Assembly (NCBI GenBank): GCA_034687125.1
Contig: JAQGBZ010000458.1
Location: 1-45,715 of the forward strand
DNA length: 45,715 nucleotides
Source of the DNA: Neelides folsomi
Lineage: Eukaryota; Arthropoda; Collembola; Neelipleona; Neelidae
Reading direction: 5' to 3'
This document shows, in pieces, positions 1-11,749 of this stretch (its first letter is position 1; each line of letters begins with the position of its first letter). The translations under genes were made by a program, and so were the position numbers. The notes beneath the pieces are model-generated. The model searched no databases. It saw nothing but the letters and a program-made list of their open reading frames with translations, and had not been told where the DNA came from.

Positions 1-75
1 GTGCCTCTTTTTGGGTTCAATGTGCCCGTTTTAGGGCACATGTACCCGTTTTTGTATCCAGGATCGAGACCCTGA
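1..75. repeat. GC-richer degenerate short repeat at window edge
   Basis: The first 75 bases repeat a loose phrase built on gtgcccgtttt / gtacccgttttt and then tatccaggat. They are much richer in G and C than the DNA that follows. A related phrase, including tatccaggat, recurs near 44700-44850. Nothing coding is visible. From 76 to about 240 I see only AT-rich sequence. Confidence 0.4.
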
Positions 76-239
76 CCCATTGTCGCTATTAGAGCTACTA
101 GATATTTTGTCTATTTAATTTAAACTTGCAATGCTAATTTTTTTAATTTGTAAACAAATAAAACTTAGAAATAAAATTTGAATGACTGAAATGCAAGTAT
201 TGAAATGGAAAGACTGTTTTAATATTTAGATACTCAATT

Positions 240-1000
240 CATTTTGCTTAACCGTTGAATTAAAAATAAAACACTAATCCTTAATCCATCCATTCAACTC
301 CAAAATCTTTTTACAATGGCAATGATACGGAAATAGCTATTTTGTATCTGTTGAATTATTATAACATTAATCCTACTATAAATTGCATAAAGGTTTAAAG
401 TAAATTCTCACCCTAAAAATAATAATGTAAGTCAAAACATGTATTCAGTTTTTAAGTATGTCAAAAATAAGGAAGAAATATTTAAGTTACATATATTCCT
501 TTTCAGAGTATTCTTTTCATAAAGAAGATTTAACTAAAAGTATTTTTTTCCTTTTAGTTAATTCCAATTACCTTATATTTTTGTATTCCCTTTTTGTAAG
601 CTCAGGGTTCATTTTATTTATTTATAATAACCTTTGTAAAATCTTAATTTTCTTATAAAAATAAAAGGAATTGCATATTTGAAGTTCACTTAATACTAAT
701 AATATTTAATGCGTGTTGACTCTGTAATGAAGTATTGACATATAAAGAAAAAAACTAATTTTACCTTTGAAGAATCCTTTTATGTAGTTCGTTGTAAATT
801 GGTTTTTTGAAAATATTTTTCTTTTTATTATCTGGCATAATTGATGTGGTAAAATTAAGAAATTAATATTAATTCAGTTCAATTGTTAATAAATAAATAG
901 TTTTGATGTTGATAAGAAACCCAAAGAGAAAAAGTAAATTCAAAAGATTATTTCCATTCAACCTTCCATGTAGGTTTTTATACTCACTTTTCTCTTCTTT
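240..1000. repeat. Segmental duplication, copy A (partner 2830-3560)
   Basis: This stretch matches 2830-3560 in the same order and orientation. Both contain the phrase aatccttaatccatccattc, the block ggaagaaatatttaagt, ggttcattttatttatt, tctggcataattga and caaccttccatgtaggttt. Identity is interrupted by many small indels, so the duplication is not recent. Copy A has lost the small open frame still present in copy B (its start is followed by ATG ATA CGG AAA TAG) but keeps the minus-strand 74-nt exon at 765-838. Confidence 0.75.
765..838 (-). CDS. Orphan first coding exon, duplicate of 3335-3408
   Basis: Read on the minus strand, an ATG opens 24 codons plus two bases (MPDNKKKNIFKKPIYNELHK then RILQ) and ends at a good donor, AG|GTAAAA. 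The copy at 3335-3408 has exactly the same length, start and donor, with no indel although the flanks are full of them. Several differences are synonymous or conservative. That pattern suggests both were under coding constraint. No downstream exon is recognisable between 1 and 765, so this copy is either a stranded duplicate or the first exon of a gene leaving the window to the left. Confidence 0.4.
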
Positions 1001-1450
1001 CCTCAAAAAGTGCTTTTTATCAATTATCTCCCAAAAACCTTTCCCCATTGAAACCCATTATTATTTCACTCCCTTTTTTATGCCACTTCGGGGAAATTAG
1101 AAGACAAAAACGAAGGAATGGTAAATCACTCAAAAATCCAACCGACAATTTTTAAGTTTTATATAAAACTCAATAGATTCAAAATGATGCATTAACTATC
1201 TATATATACTATGTATTATGGCCCACACTGTATGCAAATATAAAATACTCGACGAGTACATGTAAAAGCATTATTGTGTTTTGGTATTAAATGTATAAAG
1301 ATGCTTTGATATTTATTTAATAAAAGTTTTATTGTTCATTTTTGATTCGTTACATTTGTTTGGAGTATTGTCGAATAATAATAAAAATTACACACACGAT
1401 ATTTTCTCTTTCGATCTCGGAGATAAATGATTGAATAAAATATATCTTTA
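1000..1450. repeat. Segmental duplication, copy A (partner 6318-6990)
   Basis: It begins at aaaaagtgctttttatcaat and runs to gattgaataaaatatatctt. Almost every word recurs at 6318-6990, including tatgccacttcggggaaatt. Length differences are mostly explained by two small inverted-repeat elements inserted in the other copy. At 1254-1259 this copy keeps the uninterrupted sequence gagtacatg that is split by a MITE in copy B. No gene is visible from 1000 to 1906. Confidence 0.85.
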
Positions 1451-1906
1451 AGAGTATTATTAGCATATGAAATTAAAATATTGCAATTAAAGAAAAAAGT
1501 AAAAATCATATCTTAAGAATATGGTAAGAATTATTTAGAATTAAACATTGGTTATTATAGTAAAATTAGAATATGGAATTATTGGTTATCCAATAGAAAG
1601 TTATAAAACATGGTTTGAAAATTGTCTAAAACTTGTTTTACAGTAGGTCTATATTTTTCAGTAAATCCCAGACATTGAGATACCATTCAAATAAAATAAA
1701 TTTTGTACAAGAAAATTTATCTTATTACAAAAATTGAATTTAATTTTACATTTATGTGGATTAAATTATTGAAAAAGATTTACTCAAAAGTCTATTTGAA
1801 CACCATGAGGCTTTAAGTCACTGAGGAGATGAATTGGGTCGTGAAGCGGAGAAGGATAAATAGTTAATGATTGCAAAACCAGTTAGAATAATTGCCATTA
1901 AATGCC

Positions 1907-2704
1907 TTAATTTTCTTCCTCTCCCTCCTCTGTTGAAGCGGGAGTAAGGGGTAGGGGAGAATGGAAGAACTCGGGAAGATTATTGATAATTTGGTTCAAT
2001 TGCAGATCCATTTCGATTCCTTGGACTCCTAATGGACCGTTTCCTCCTCCAATGTTACCCAAAACTTCTCCTTCGGCATTCCCTCCAACACCAACACTGA
2101 AACATTTTGAATTAAAATTTGAATTTTGAACACTTTAACCATTCACCATGAATATTTTATGATGATTATTCCTAATTAGCAATTATTTATGAAAAACAAA
2201 TAAAAATAATTTACTCTCGAAATATTGGTTCTCCGGAGCTCCATTTTGAGATCTCAAGCTTCTTTTTCCTTCCCATGTGGTCTTCTAGAAGTTCAATTTT
2301 TTTCGATTGAGCAAGAACCGTCTCTGACATTATTTTAAATTGAGCCTTCAGCTGTTTGATCTCCTCTGCTTGAGCACGGATTTCTTTAGTTTGATTCGTA
2401 ATAATTCCTGTCAGGGTCCTGTTAAATTAAATAAGAGAAAAAATTTAAAATTTTATTGAATCAAGTAATATTATATTTAACTTTGAGTTTTATTTACCAC
2501 CTATACATTAGTAAATATATTAAATTTAAAATTTATTTTGTTAAAAATAAATTATAAATTAAATTAAAGTATTTGTTCGCACGTTGAAGATTCAATGGAT
2601 CCTTCAACGAGAACCAATGGATCTTTGTCGAGTTCAATCTCTTCGAGACGAATTTCTTTGCTTTCTGTTGAAATATCGGAAAATTGTTCATTATTATCCG
2701 ACAT
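1907..2704 (-). CDS. Small coiled-coil protein, unknown function (3 exons)
   Basis: Three exons join in phase: complement of 2583-2704, 2215-2418 and 1907-2096, giving 171 residues. The N-terminus is acidic (MSDNNEQFSDISTESKEIRL). The middle exon has a heptad-like, charged helix (EIRAQAEEIKQLKAQF, then ETVLAQSKKIELLEDH) typical of a short coiled coil, followed by a basic patch (GRKKK). The C-terminal exon is Gly-rich, then has a predicted helix (EMDLQLNQIINNLPEFF) and an acidic end (TEEGEEEN). Donors are GTGCGA and GTAAAT, acceptors are good CAG sites, and all junctions are phase 2. I do not recognise the family. No signal peptide or membrane segment is seen. The exon at 3335-3408 could serve as an alternative start because it has the same phase. 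Confidence 0.65.
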
Positions 2705-2916
2705 TATCCTGATGTTTGATAAAACGTGGAAATTAAAATTTTTTAAATAAAAAAGTTATTGATACGATATACAACTTGAAATGTTTATCAGGAATGCCTT
2801 AATGTTATGGCAGATTCAGTCTTAACATTTATTTGGTTCAACTTTTGAATTAAAAATAAAACAGTAATCCTTAATCCATCCATTCAACTTTAAATTCTTT
2901 TAACAATGCAAAGGCA

Positions 2917-3114
2917 ATGAGACAAAAATCGATATTAAATATATGGGTGTTTTTATTAGTTTTATTATATATCGCATATAGGTTTAAAGTAGAAACTCAT
3001 CCAGATAATAATACATGTTATTCAAAACATATATTCTCTAATTTGGTATGTCAATATAAGGAAGAAATATTTAAGTACATATTCCTCTTTGGAATACTCA
3101 TAATAAGGATTTAA
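2917..3114 (+). CDS. Possible 65-residue hydrophobic peptide
   Basis: The frame encodes a basic start (MRQKS), a hydrophobic stretch of about 15 residues (ILNIWVFLLVLLYIAY), a middle with two cysteines about 12 apart (CYSKHIFSNLVC) and a hydrophobic C-terminus. It could be a small secreted or membrane peptide. In the duplicate at 240-1000 the equivalent start is closed by a stop within a few codons and the rest is not preserved, which argues against strong constraint. AT-rich DNA readily produces such hydrophobic frames by chance. Confidence 0.15.
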   Translation: MRQKSILNIWVFLLVLLYIAYRFKVETHPDNNTCYSKHIFSNLVCQYKEEIFKYIFLFGILIIRI

Positions 3115-3334
3115 ATTTTTATTGCCTTTAGTTTAATTCCAATAGTTTTTTATTCCCTTTTGTAAGCTTGGGGTTCATTTTATTTATTATTGAACAACAG
3201 GATCAATATAAAATTTAGTTAATTTTACATGTAAGGATTAAATTCTTAAATTACACATTTAAAATTCACCTTTAATACCTATAATGTAAGTATTGGCATA
3301 TTTATGTAAAAATAAAAAATATATAATTGGGTAC

Positions 3335-3408
3335 CTTGCCAGAATCCTTTTTTGAATTTCCTTATGTATTGGCCCTTTGAAAATATTATTCTTTTTATTG
3401 TCTGGCAT
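3335..3408 (-). CDS. Probable alternative first exon of the coiled-coil gene
   Basis: The minus-strand ATG opens MPDNKKNNIFKGPIHKEIQK RILA and ends in AG|GTACCC, phase 2. The acceptor of the middle exon of the coiled-coil gene (2418) also takes phase 2, so joining them keeps the frame open (reading on as RTLTGIITNQ). The duplicate at 765-838 preserves length, start and donor. The normal first exon of the gene (2583-2704) also begins with M-x-D-N. Whether it is used is unknown. Confidence 0.45.
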
Positions 3409-4320
3409 AATTGAACTTGTTATTATTTTCAATTTAATGTTAATTCAACCAATTCAATTTTTATGAATAAATTGATAAGAAAACCAAAGAGAGATTCAAA
3501 GAGGATTTCCACTCAACCTTCCATGTAGGTTTTCACACTCACTTTTCTCTTATTCCCTCACGGTCGTTCTCTTTAAATATAAATTCAATACCAATATGAT
3601 TACATTTATTGACTTTCAGGATTATTTCGTATTTTTAATATTTGTATTGGGTGTTCTTAATTATAATTGAGTAAGTATGAAGTTTTTTTAATCCATCAAT
3701 TGTCAACTTGCATAAAATTGTAAATTGAGTAGTTTGTAAATGTAATAAAGAATTGTTTTAAGGTGGTTTGTAAATTTGTAAATTTCCTCTAAAAATGAAA
3801 AGGAATTTCTTAATATTCTTTTTTTCTCTCGTAAACTCGTAATAGTAAAATGAATGAAATTGTCGAAATTTTATTGAATGTACTTTTAAAAATTCCCATG
3901 TTTTTTTAACTGGTAAGCTTAACAGCAGCAGTTTGTAAATCAATCAAATTGTATGGATATTAATTTAAAATATTTATTCAATATGAATAGGTACATGTTT
4001 ATTGTTTATGGTATATAAAAATTAAAATATAAATTTCATATTTTATAGTTTTAAATTACCGGTTTTAAACATTTTATTAATACAACGACCATAGTATTTA
4101 AAATATTGTTAAATTTAAAGATTTTATTGAATTTCAAATTAGGGGCATTTAAATTGAAACCTAATTTTTTATGATTAAATATTTTTTATTTACATACACA
4201 AAATAGCCAATTGAGTAAGAAATGAAATTATTTAATAGCAAATATACATGGCGAATACAAAATTGAAAATCCCACAATTATTTACAAATTTAAATAAATT
4301 CTGAATCTTATCAAATCCTT

Positions 4321-5445
<1,125 letters not shown>

Positions 5446-5639
5446 CCTAGCAATTCCCAATGGACAAAAAGGACTCAATTTGTCCCTCTGTCAAACTTTC
5501 ATTTTTATTGCTCCTTTAATCCATCCCAACTTCACAACACAAATGTCACAAAAATAAAATTTTACATCGTCAATAAAATTTGTCTCAGCAGTTCAACAAC
5601 ACTTAAACAAGGAAAGTTTAATTTTAACATCCAAATTCT

Positions 5640-5970
5640 AAGTTAAGTTAAATTAAGTCAGAAGAATAAAATAAATTTTAGTTCAGTTCAATTCAGTTCA
5701 GTTTAATTCAGTTCAGTATAGTTTGGTTAAGTTAAGTTAAGTTCGGTTAAGTTAAGTCAAGTCATGTAATGTTTAGTTCAGTATAGTTAGGCTCGATCAA
5801 AATTCTAAGTTCAGTTAAGTCAGAAGAATAAAATAAATTTTAGTTTAGTTCACTCAAGTCAAGTCAAAAGAATTATACTAAAATTGAGTAATGTTAAGTT
5901 CAGTTCAATTCAGTTATGTTCAGTTAGGTTAGGTTAAGTTAGGTTAGGAAAAGTTAGGTTCAGTTAAGTT
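5640..5970. repeat. Degenerate pentamer minisatellite with TTAGG-like words
   Basis: A run of variants of AGTTC, AGTTA and AGTTT fills about 330 bases upstream of the lowfat start, for example cagttcaattcagttcagtt. Near 5920-5965 it becomes ttaggttaggttaagttagg. That is the arthropod telomere pentamer, but only a few copies in an obviously drifting pentamer array. Confidence 0.7.
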
Positions 5971-5999
5971 CAGGTTAATATTTGTAAAAGTTAAGCAAA

Positions 6000-6310
6000 T
6001 TTGGAGTTAATGTCAAATGGAGGATTTGTATTTAGTAATTGAAGAGTTTGAAGACTGTGGGTTGGATGAGGTGGAATGCGGTTTCTCTGTCTCGACCTTA
6101 ATTGCAGGTGCGGTGTGTGTGCGTGGAGGAGCAATGGGGGTTTAAAGTTCTCACATTTGCTACGGGTACATTGAATCCATTCCACTACCTTTGGGAGTTC
6201 CCTATGGATTTCTTGGATGGAAAGTCTTCATTGGAAACATTGAGGGGAAGTTGGGAGGTTTTGGGGCCTCGGGGCCTTCACCTTTACCAACCCTCTGGAA
6301 TATGACAAGA
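6000..6310. other. GC-richer region upstream of lowfat, no gene recognised
   Basis: Base composition rises well above the flanks. An open plus-strand frame of 67 codons (6102-6305) exists but matches nothing I know. It could hold a 5' untranslated exon or the promoter of lowfat. I cannot separate these possibilities. Confidence 0.25.
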
Positions 6311-6546
6311 CACGAAAAAGTGCTTTTTATCAATTATCTCCCAAATACCTTTCCCCATTGAAACCCATTATTATTTCACTCCCTTTTTTATGCCACTTCG
6401 GGGAAATTAGAAGACAAAAAACGAAGGAATGGTAAATCACTCAAAAGCCCAACCGACAATTTCTAAGTTTTATATAAAAAAAGTTTATAAAACTCAATAG
6501 ATTCAAAAATGATGTATTAACTTGATATATTTTATGTACCATGCAC

Positions 6547-6627
6547 AGGGTGGGCCATAAATTGCTTTCTTTTTATATGATTGTTTATTTAAAAAAAGGA
6601 AGCTACTTATGACCATGACCAAACCCT
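6547..6627. mobile_element. MITE, Tc1/mariner-like ends, diverged
   Basis: The element starts cagggtgggccataaattgc and ends ggtcatgaccaaaccctg when the end is read toward the outside on either strand. The ends are imperfect inverted repeats, flanked by TA on the right. The corresponding place in copy A retains only ggcccacactg, so it was probably present before the duplication and later deleted there. Confidence 0.55.
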
Positions 6628-6651
6628 GTATGCAAATATAAAATACGAGTA

Positions 6652-6727
6652 CAGGATGGGCCATAAGTATCTTTCCTTTTTAAATAAAAAATTGTATAAA
6701 AAAGAAAGATACTTATGGCCCACCCTG
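6652..6727. mobile_element. 76-bp palindromic MITE with TA target duplication
   Basis: The left end caggatgggccataagtatc and the reverse complement of the right end, cagggtgggccataagtatc, differ at one base. The match continues for about 24 bases, so the whole element is nearly a hairpin. TA flanks both sides (6650-6651 and 6728-6729). The paralogous site at 1254-1259 is intact with a single TA, showing precise insertion. There is no coding capacity, so it must have been moved by a Tc1/mariner-type transposase supplied elsewhere. Confidence 0.9.
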
Positions 6728-7409
6728 TACATGTAAAAGCATTATTGTGTTTTGGTATAAAATGTAATTAAGTAATTATTGTATGTTTTGGAAAGTATTT
6801 GCTATGCTTTTTATATTCTATTTTTTATATTGATATGTAAAATTAATAAAACTTGTTTTTATATTTATTTAATAAAAGTTTTATTGTTCATTTTTGATTC
6901 GTTACATTTGTTTGGAGTATTGTCGAATAATAATAAAAAATACACACGATATTTTCTCTTTCGATCTCGGAGGTAAATGATTGAATAAAATATATCTTTA
7001 AATATTATTCCTTAATTATGTTACATATTGTAATTTCTTAATTAAACATTAATTAATTATACGAGTAAGATAAAAAATATTTTAAGTGAATCTCTTAGGT
7101 ATCGTCTCTGTGGGATTGAAAATGCTTTTGATTAAACATAATTAATATTAATATTAACATAAATATAATTCTTCATAAAATATAGTTGCTGATTGATTAA
7201 AAATTAATTATAAATCTTATACATAAACTAATTGTAATTATGTGTAAATTGGTGTAAGTGACGTTAAATAATACAAATTGTAATATAATAATACTTTAAA
7301 ACTGAGGCGTTTTTTAAATTATACACGAAAACTTTTTACTAAACTTTGCGAAATATTTTAAAATATTTTTAAAGATATTTTGTTAAATATTAAAATATTT
7401 TGTAAAATA

Positions 7410-10400
7410 TTAAGAAATTATACATTCGCGGTCATTTTTCACATAAATATTTGGGGCTTCTCGTTTGGGCACGGAATAGTCGAATTCATCCGACGATGAA
7501 GAAGAACAACTCGAGCAATCTTCATCTTCCTCACCTGAACTTTCCTTAAACCTTACTTTAACAGGTGGACGGGGCATCGGAACGTTTTTTCTCGGTTCGG
7601 ATGAATTCCGCTCTTCCGAATTTCTCCGTTCCCGCCCTTCGCTCCCAGTCGATAGTCTCACTTCTCTTTTTCTCGTTCCTTTCAAGCTCGACCTCGGAGC
7701 TCCTTTCCGCATCCCGTCCTGTCTTTTGACCTCACTCGGAGATTTAGGAGATTTGTTGTTCGAAAACAAAGGAGTTCCTTCATTTAGTCGCTCTGACCCT
7801 TCAGAAGACATTGACGCATTGTTTAATCTTTCTTCGGATATCAACGAGGTTGGGCTTAAAAGTTCCGATGTAACTCCGGAAGACGGAGAATTCAACGGAG
7901 AATTCAACGAAGAATTTAATTTGGATGAAGAGGAAATTGAAGACGAAGCGGGGGAATGAAGTTTGGGTGAGGATTTAGTCTCCTGGGTGACGATTGTTAC
8001 ACTTTTCCGCTTTTTTCGACCGGAAGATGTCACGGAGGAATTTACTGAGGAATTTACTGAAGTTTTCAAAGGAGACGGCGGAAGATTCAAAGGAGACCGG
8101 GAAATTTTGTTTTCTTGTGAAGGACTCACTTTGGGGGATTTGACCTTAGAAATAATAATACTATTCATTGGTGGGGGAGTTTGGCTTTCTTCCCTTGAAG
8201 GCTCAGGAGATTTGTTTTCATTTTCAGTTACGATTTCAGTTGTCGGAAGGACAAACAATTTTTTTGCCGATTCTTCGCAGTCTTTTAAATCTTCAAATTC
8301 AAATTCTTCCGCGGATTCTTCATTGGTTAAAATGGATGACTCAAGGCGGGAATTTAAATGGTGGGATGATTCAAGGCCCGATTCATAGTGTGAAATTTCA
8401 CGATGTGTAGATTCACGATCTGGTGATTCATAATGTGAAGATTCGAGGCGCGAAGATTCACGATGCGAAGATTCAAGGCCCGGAGACCCATAATGTGAAA
8501 TTTCACGATGTGAAGATTCACGATGTGGTGATTCATAATGTGAAGGTTCAAGCCGCGAAGATTCAAAATTCGATGATTTTTGAATATTTTGAAAGGAAGA
8601 AACATTTAATCGATCAATTTGATCCTCAAATTCATCTTTGGGCCGACTTGAATTTGAATTCATACTTGGCGCTCGAAAGGGTGGGGACGAAGAGGGGGAG
8701 CTCACTGAAGGGGTAATTGCAGGTGACTCGTCTTCTTCTCCTGACTCTAAACCTTGCGATGAATTTAAAAGAGCGGGACGCGGGATGTTCCCAACGTCCT
8801 CGATCTCTTCGCTATCTTCTGCATGGACAATCGGCGGTGGCGGAGGTTTGTCGTTTGAAATCACTGTGAGCTTCATGTTGCCTAAAGGAAGATTCAAAGA
8901 ATCCACAACAACATTATTGGAATTTTCATAAAATCCACTGGAAATTCCGTAACCATTGGCAACTTCATCTTTAAATTCATTTTTAAATCCTTCTTTAAAT
9001 TCATTCTTAAATCCTTCCTTAAATTCAGTCGCACGATTTTGACTTCCTGATCTTTTGGCTTTTAAATTTTTAAAATCATTTCTGAAATCAGGCGTTTGGA
9101 GGGAAACCGATCTTTTTGAATTTCTTGGAAAATTCACCGGGGGAAGCAAAGGAAGGCCAATGGGAGCTTCAGAAGCGGTAAAACTCGGAACGGCGTATTC
9201 CGGCTGACCTTTTGACACTAAAGGGGAAGTGGGCGGGAGCGGAAAAATATTAAAGTTTAATTTCTTATTCGAAATTGCGTTGTAGGAATGGGCCGACGAT
9301 CTAAAATTTGCGTTTCGGTTTGGTATGGCGTAAGTAGGGCTTTTGTATCCTTCGCCTTCGGACGCATAGCCAGGAATTCGGGGGGATTTTAAAAGTGGAG
9401 ATCGCGGGAATTTATTTTCGTAGATTTTCTCTTCCCTTTCCGTCAAATTGGAAGTTTCGGGGAAGGAGGAAGAAAAGGAGTTTTCTGTCCCGTGGACGAC
9501 TTTGGTTCTCAAAGGCGACATTTCAATGTCGGAGGAGCCGAGGAGTTCCGGATGGTCAATTGACTTTGAGCAGAGAATTGAACAGAAGATTCGACTGCGA
9601 CGAGGAAGGAAAGGTTTACCAAGAAGAGATTCACCACAAGAACCACAAGAGAAACAAGTTTCAGATGCATGCCAATGTTGACCCTCGTGGCTCATTTGAC
9701 CTTTAATAGAAAAAATAAATAGTTTAATTTCACTTCAATAAGATAAAATATTTATTTAGGATAAAATATTTTTATTTATTTTTATTTAAATATTTCTATT
9801 TAGGATTTTAGATTTATTAATAATATTTGATTTCTTATTTAATTTAACCACAATTATTATTCTATTAAAATATTTATATGAAGCATATAAATATTTTCTC
9901 TTATAATTTTCATTGTTTTTTCTTACCTTGATCGACACCAATTGGTTCTCCACATGAATCGCAAAATTCGGCAAATATTGAATCGAAACATTGTAAACAA
10001 TAAGGTTTCAAATTCTTCATGATGTATCTTTGACCTCCAAGAACGATGTCACATTCTACACAGGCAAAATGTTTCATGTGCCATGCTCGATTCTCTGCTT
10101 CGGTACATTCATCAGAGAATATGATCTGAAAGAATTTATTTTAATAATTAAACAATCAGTTATCAACATACCATTCGATCAACTAAACTAGAAAATAATA
10201 TTTTGTATTTAATTTATAATTACACCATTAATATTTTAATTATTTGGCGCATAAAGATTTATAAAGAAATATATTTTTATTAAGTAACCTCATCACAGGC
10301 TGAACATCTTGGCTTGAGAAGCTCTGCATGGTGTCTTCCACAATAAATTCTTCCTTCCGCGAAGAAGTAAATTAAATCCACGAGGAGTTCACCGCATTGG

Positions 10401-11746
10401 AAACATTCAAAACACCGCGGGTGCCAGTAACTCTGGGGGGATCTTGCGGCTGTAATTCCCATACTTCCGCCTTCAATTCCTTCTCCACACTGAAAATATA
10501 ATTTAAATAAGAAATTTAATATAAACTTCATTAAAATTAAATAAACAATTTAATAAACGAGTCGATTTATAATTTTTATAAACCCCGCCAAATTTCAAAT
10601 ATAATTTTTCTCACCCCGTGACATAAAACGGTTCTTTGTATTGATTTGACTGATCCGCGTCCAAGAGCTTCGCGCTTTCGCTGATTGGAAAAAATCTCCA
10701 ACTCTTTTTTCTCATCGAGCGAGAGTGACTTGCAATATCGGGCTTCGTTGTCGTGTGGCGGGAGTTGATTCAGCAATTGGGAAATTCGGTATTTCTCTCC
10801 AACCGAATTCACATAGGGAACTTTTTCCTCGGGGAGGGCGGAAAAGAAAAGATGGACTTGTTCAGGTCGCAGTCCCGGGGGAACCCAACTGAATTCCTCC
10901 AAAGAACATCCGCTGTCGTCGTCGGAGGCTCGCGATGCGCCAACGCCACCGCCACCGCCAACTCCAACAACTTCCTCCATTGGTGAAGGGCTATGGAACA
11001 AATATAATTGTAATTCAAATATTCAATATTTAAATAAATATGCTTTTAAAATTATTTAAATAAACATCATTTAAATTTATTAGCTTTCATATTAAAATTA
11101 TTAAAATTCCACTTTAAAATTAAATAATCTTTAAAGAAAATAGTAAATTGTGAAATTAAACAATAACAAATGCAACTCTAAATTATTTTTCGTATGGTAA
11201 TTCTTATTTTAAACAATTTAAAATAATATAAATTGACATTATTTTAATTAAATTAAATTTTAAATAAATAGTTTGCTTATTGTTGTCTAATAACAATTAA
11301 TCAACTTACGAACTTCAAATATTCTACAGTTTTGAATCAACTGTTTCGTGTTATTAAATTCTGAATATATTTCTTTACTTTAACCGTTAATGTTTAACCA
11401 AATAGTTCCAATGATGTTTAAACGTAACTTAAATAAAACTACGCGTTTACTAATGACAATACTAACTCGAGATAATGCAAAGTATGTTATTTAATTATTT
11501 AAATGGTATTTGTGAGAGCGTTGGAGTTATTAAAAATGAGGAGTTGGGGGGGAATAGCGGAGTTTTGAGGGTGTGGGTCTGAGGGGCGGACCTTTTTCTC
11601 TCCCTCTCCTTCGGGTCGTTTTCGGGTATTTGGGTTCTGTGGTGCGGGGATGAATACAATGCCCGGTAGTTCCCCGCCTGGTCCCCGTGGAACAAACACA
11701 CTTTCCACCACTGGCGGGTGGGGACGATGGAGGACTGCTGGCTCAT
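7410..11746 (-). CDS. pk: Prickle (PET + three LIM domains, prenylated)
   Basis: Exons on the minus strand are 11592-11746 (tentative), 10615-10990, 10289-10489, 9927-10125 and 7410-9700, about 1073 residues, in phase throughout. The PET exon holds [30 protein letters not shown] and [15 protein letters not shown]1 holds [23 protein letters not shown]2 [18 protein letters not shown], and LIM3 opens the last exon ([16 protein letters not shown]). A long Ser-rich, low-complexity tail follows, and the last four residues, CIIS, form a CaaX prenylation box as in Prickle proteins. Prickle is a cytoplasmic planar-cell-polarity protein that binds Van Gogh/Vangl at the membrane and antagonises Dishevelled. 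The first exon ([20 protein letters not shown]) is inferred. Its phase-2 donor AAAAG|GTCCGC fits the PET exon acceptor, but the donor is weak. Other 5' exons may lie further right. Confidence 0.93.
8345..8560 (-). repeat. 12-nt tandem repeat inside prickle
   Basis: The prickle tail contains repeats of a four-residue motif of the form ES(S/P)H followed by R, Y or L, for example [18 protein letters not shown]. At DNA level the 12-base word gattcacgatgt and variants repeat about 18 times. It is in frame throughout, so length changes in multiples of 12 would be tolerated. Confidence 0.85.
8960..9045 (-). repeat. 24-nt tandem repeat inside prickle
   Basis: Three near-copies of an eight-residue unit (EFKEGFKN) occur in tandem, encoded by a 24-base repeat. 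They lie in the disordered tail between the LIM domains and the Ser-rich region. Confidence 0.8.
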
Positions 11747-11749
11747 CCC

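Larger units (their letters stand above)
2830..3560. repeat. Segmental duplication, copy B (partner 240-1000)
   Basis: Partner of 240-1000, in the same orientation and lying just upstream of the coiled-coil gene. It contains the minus-strand exon 3335-3408 and a small plus-strand frame at 2917-3114. From 3560 to 4310 the sequence is AT-rich and I see no gene. Confidence 0.75.
6318..6990. repeat. Segmental duplication, copy B (partner 1000-1450)
   Basis: Partner of 1000-1450, in direct orientation about 5.3 kb apart, bracketing both the coiled-coil gene and lowfat. It is longer than copy A because it contains two inverted-repeat elements (6547-6627 and 6652-6727). The stretch 6990-7409, downstream of prickle, is AT-rich with no gene seen. 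Confidence 0.85.

Noticed and set aside
7726..9706. Several plus-strand frames of 77-141 codons
   Set aside because: They are shadows of the repetitive, GC-richer last exon of prickle.
10753..11018. Frames overlapping the prickle PET exon on both strands
   Set aside because: The PET reading has family motifs and correct splice phase; the others have none.
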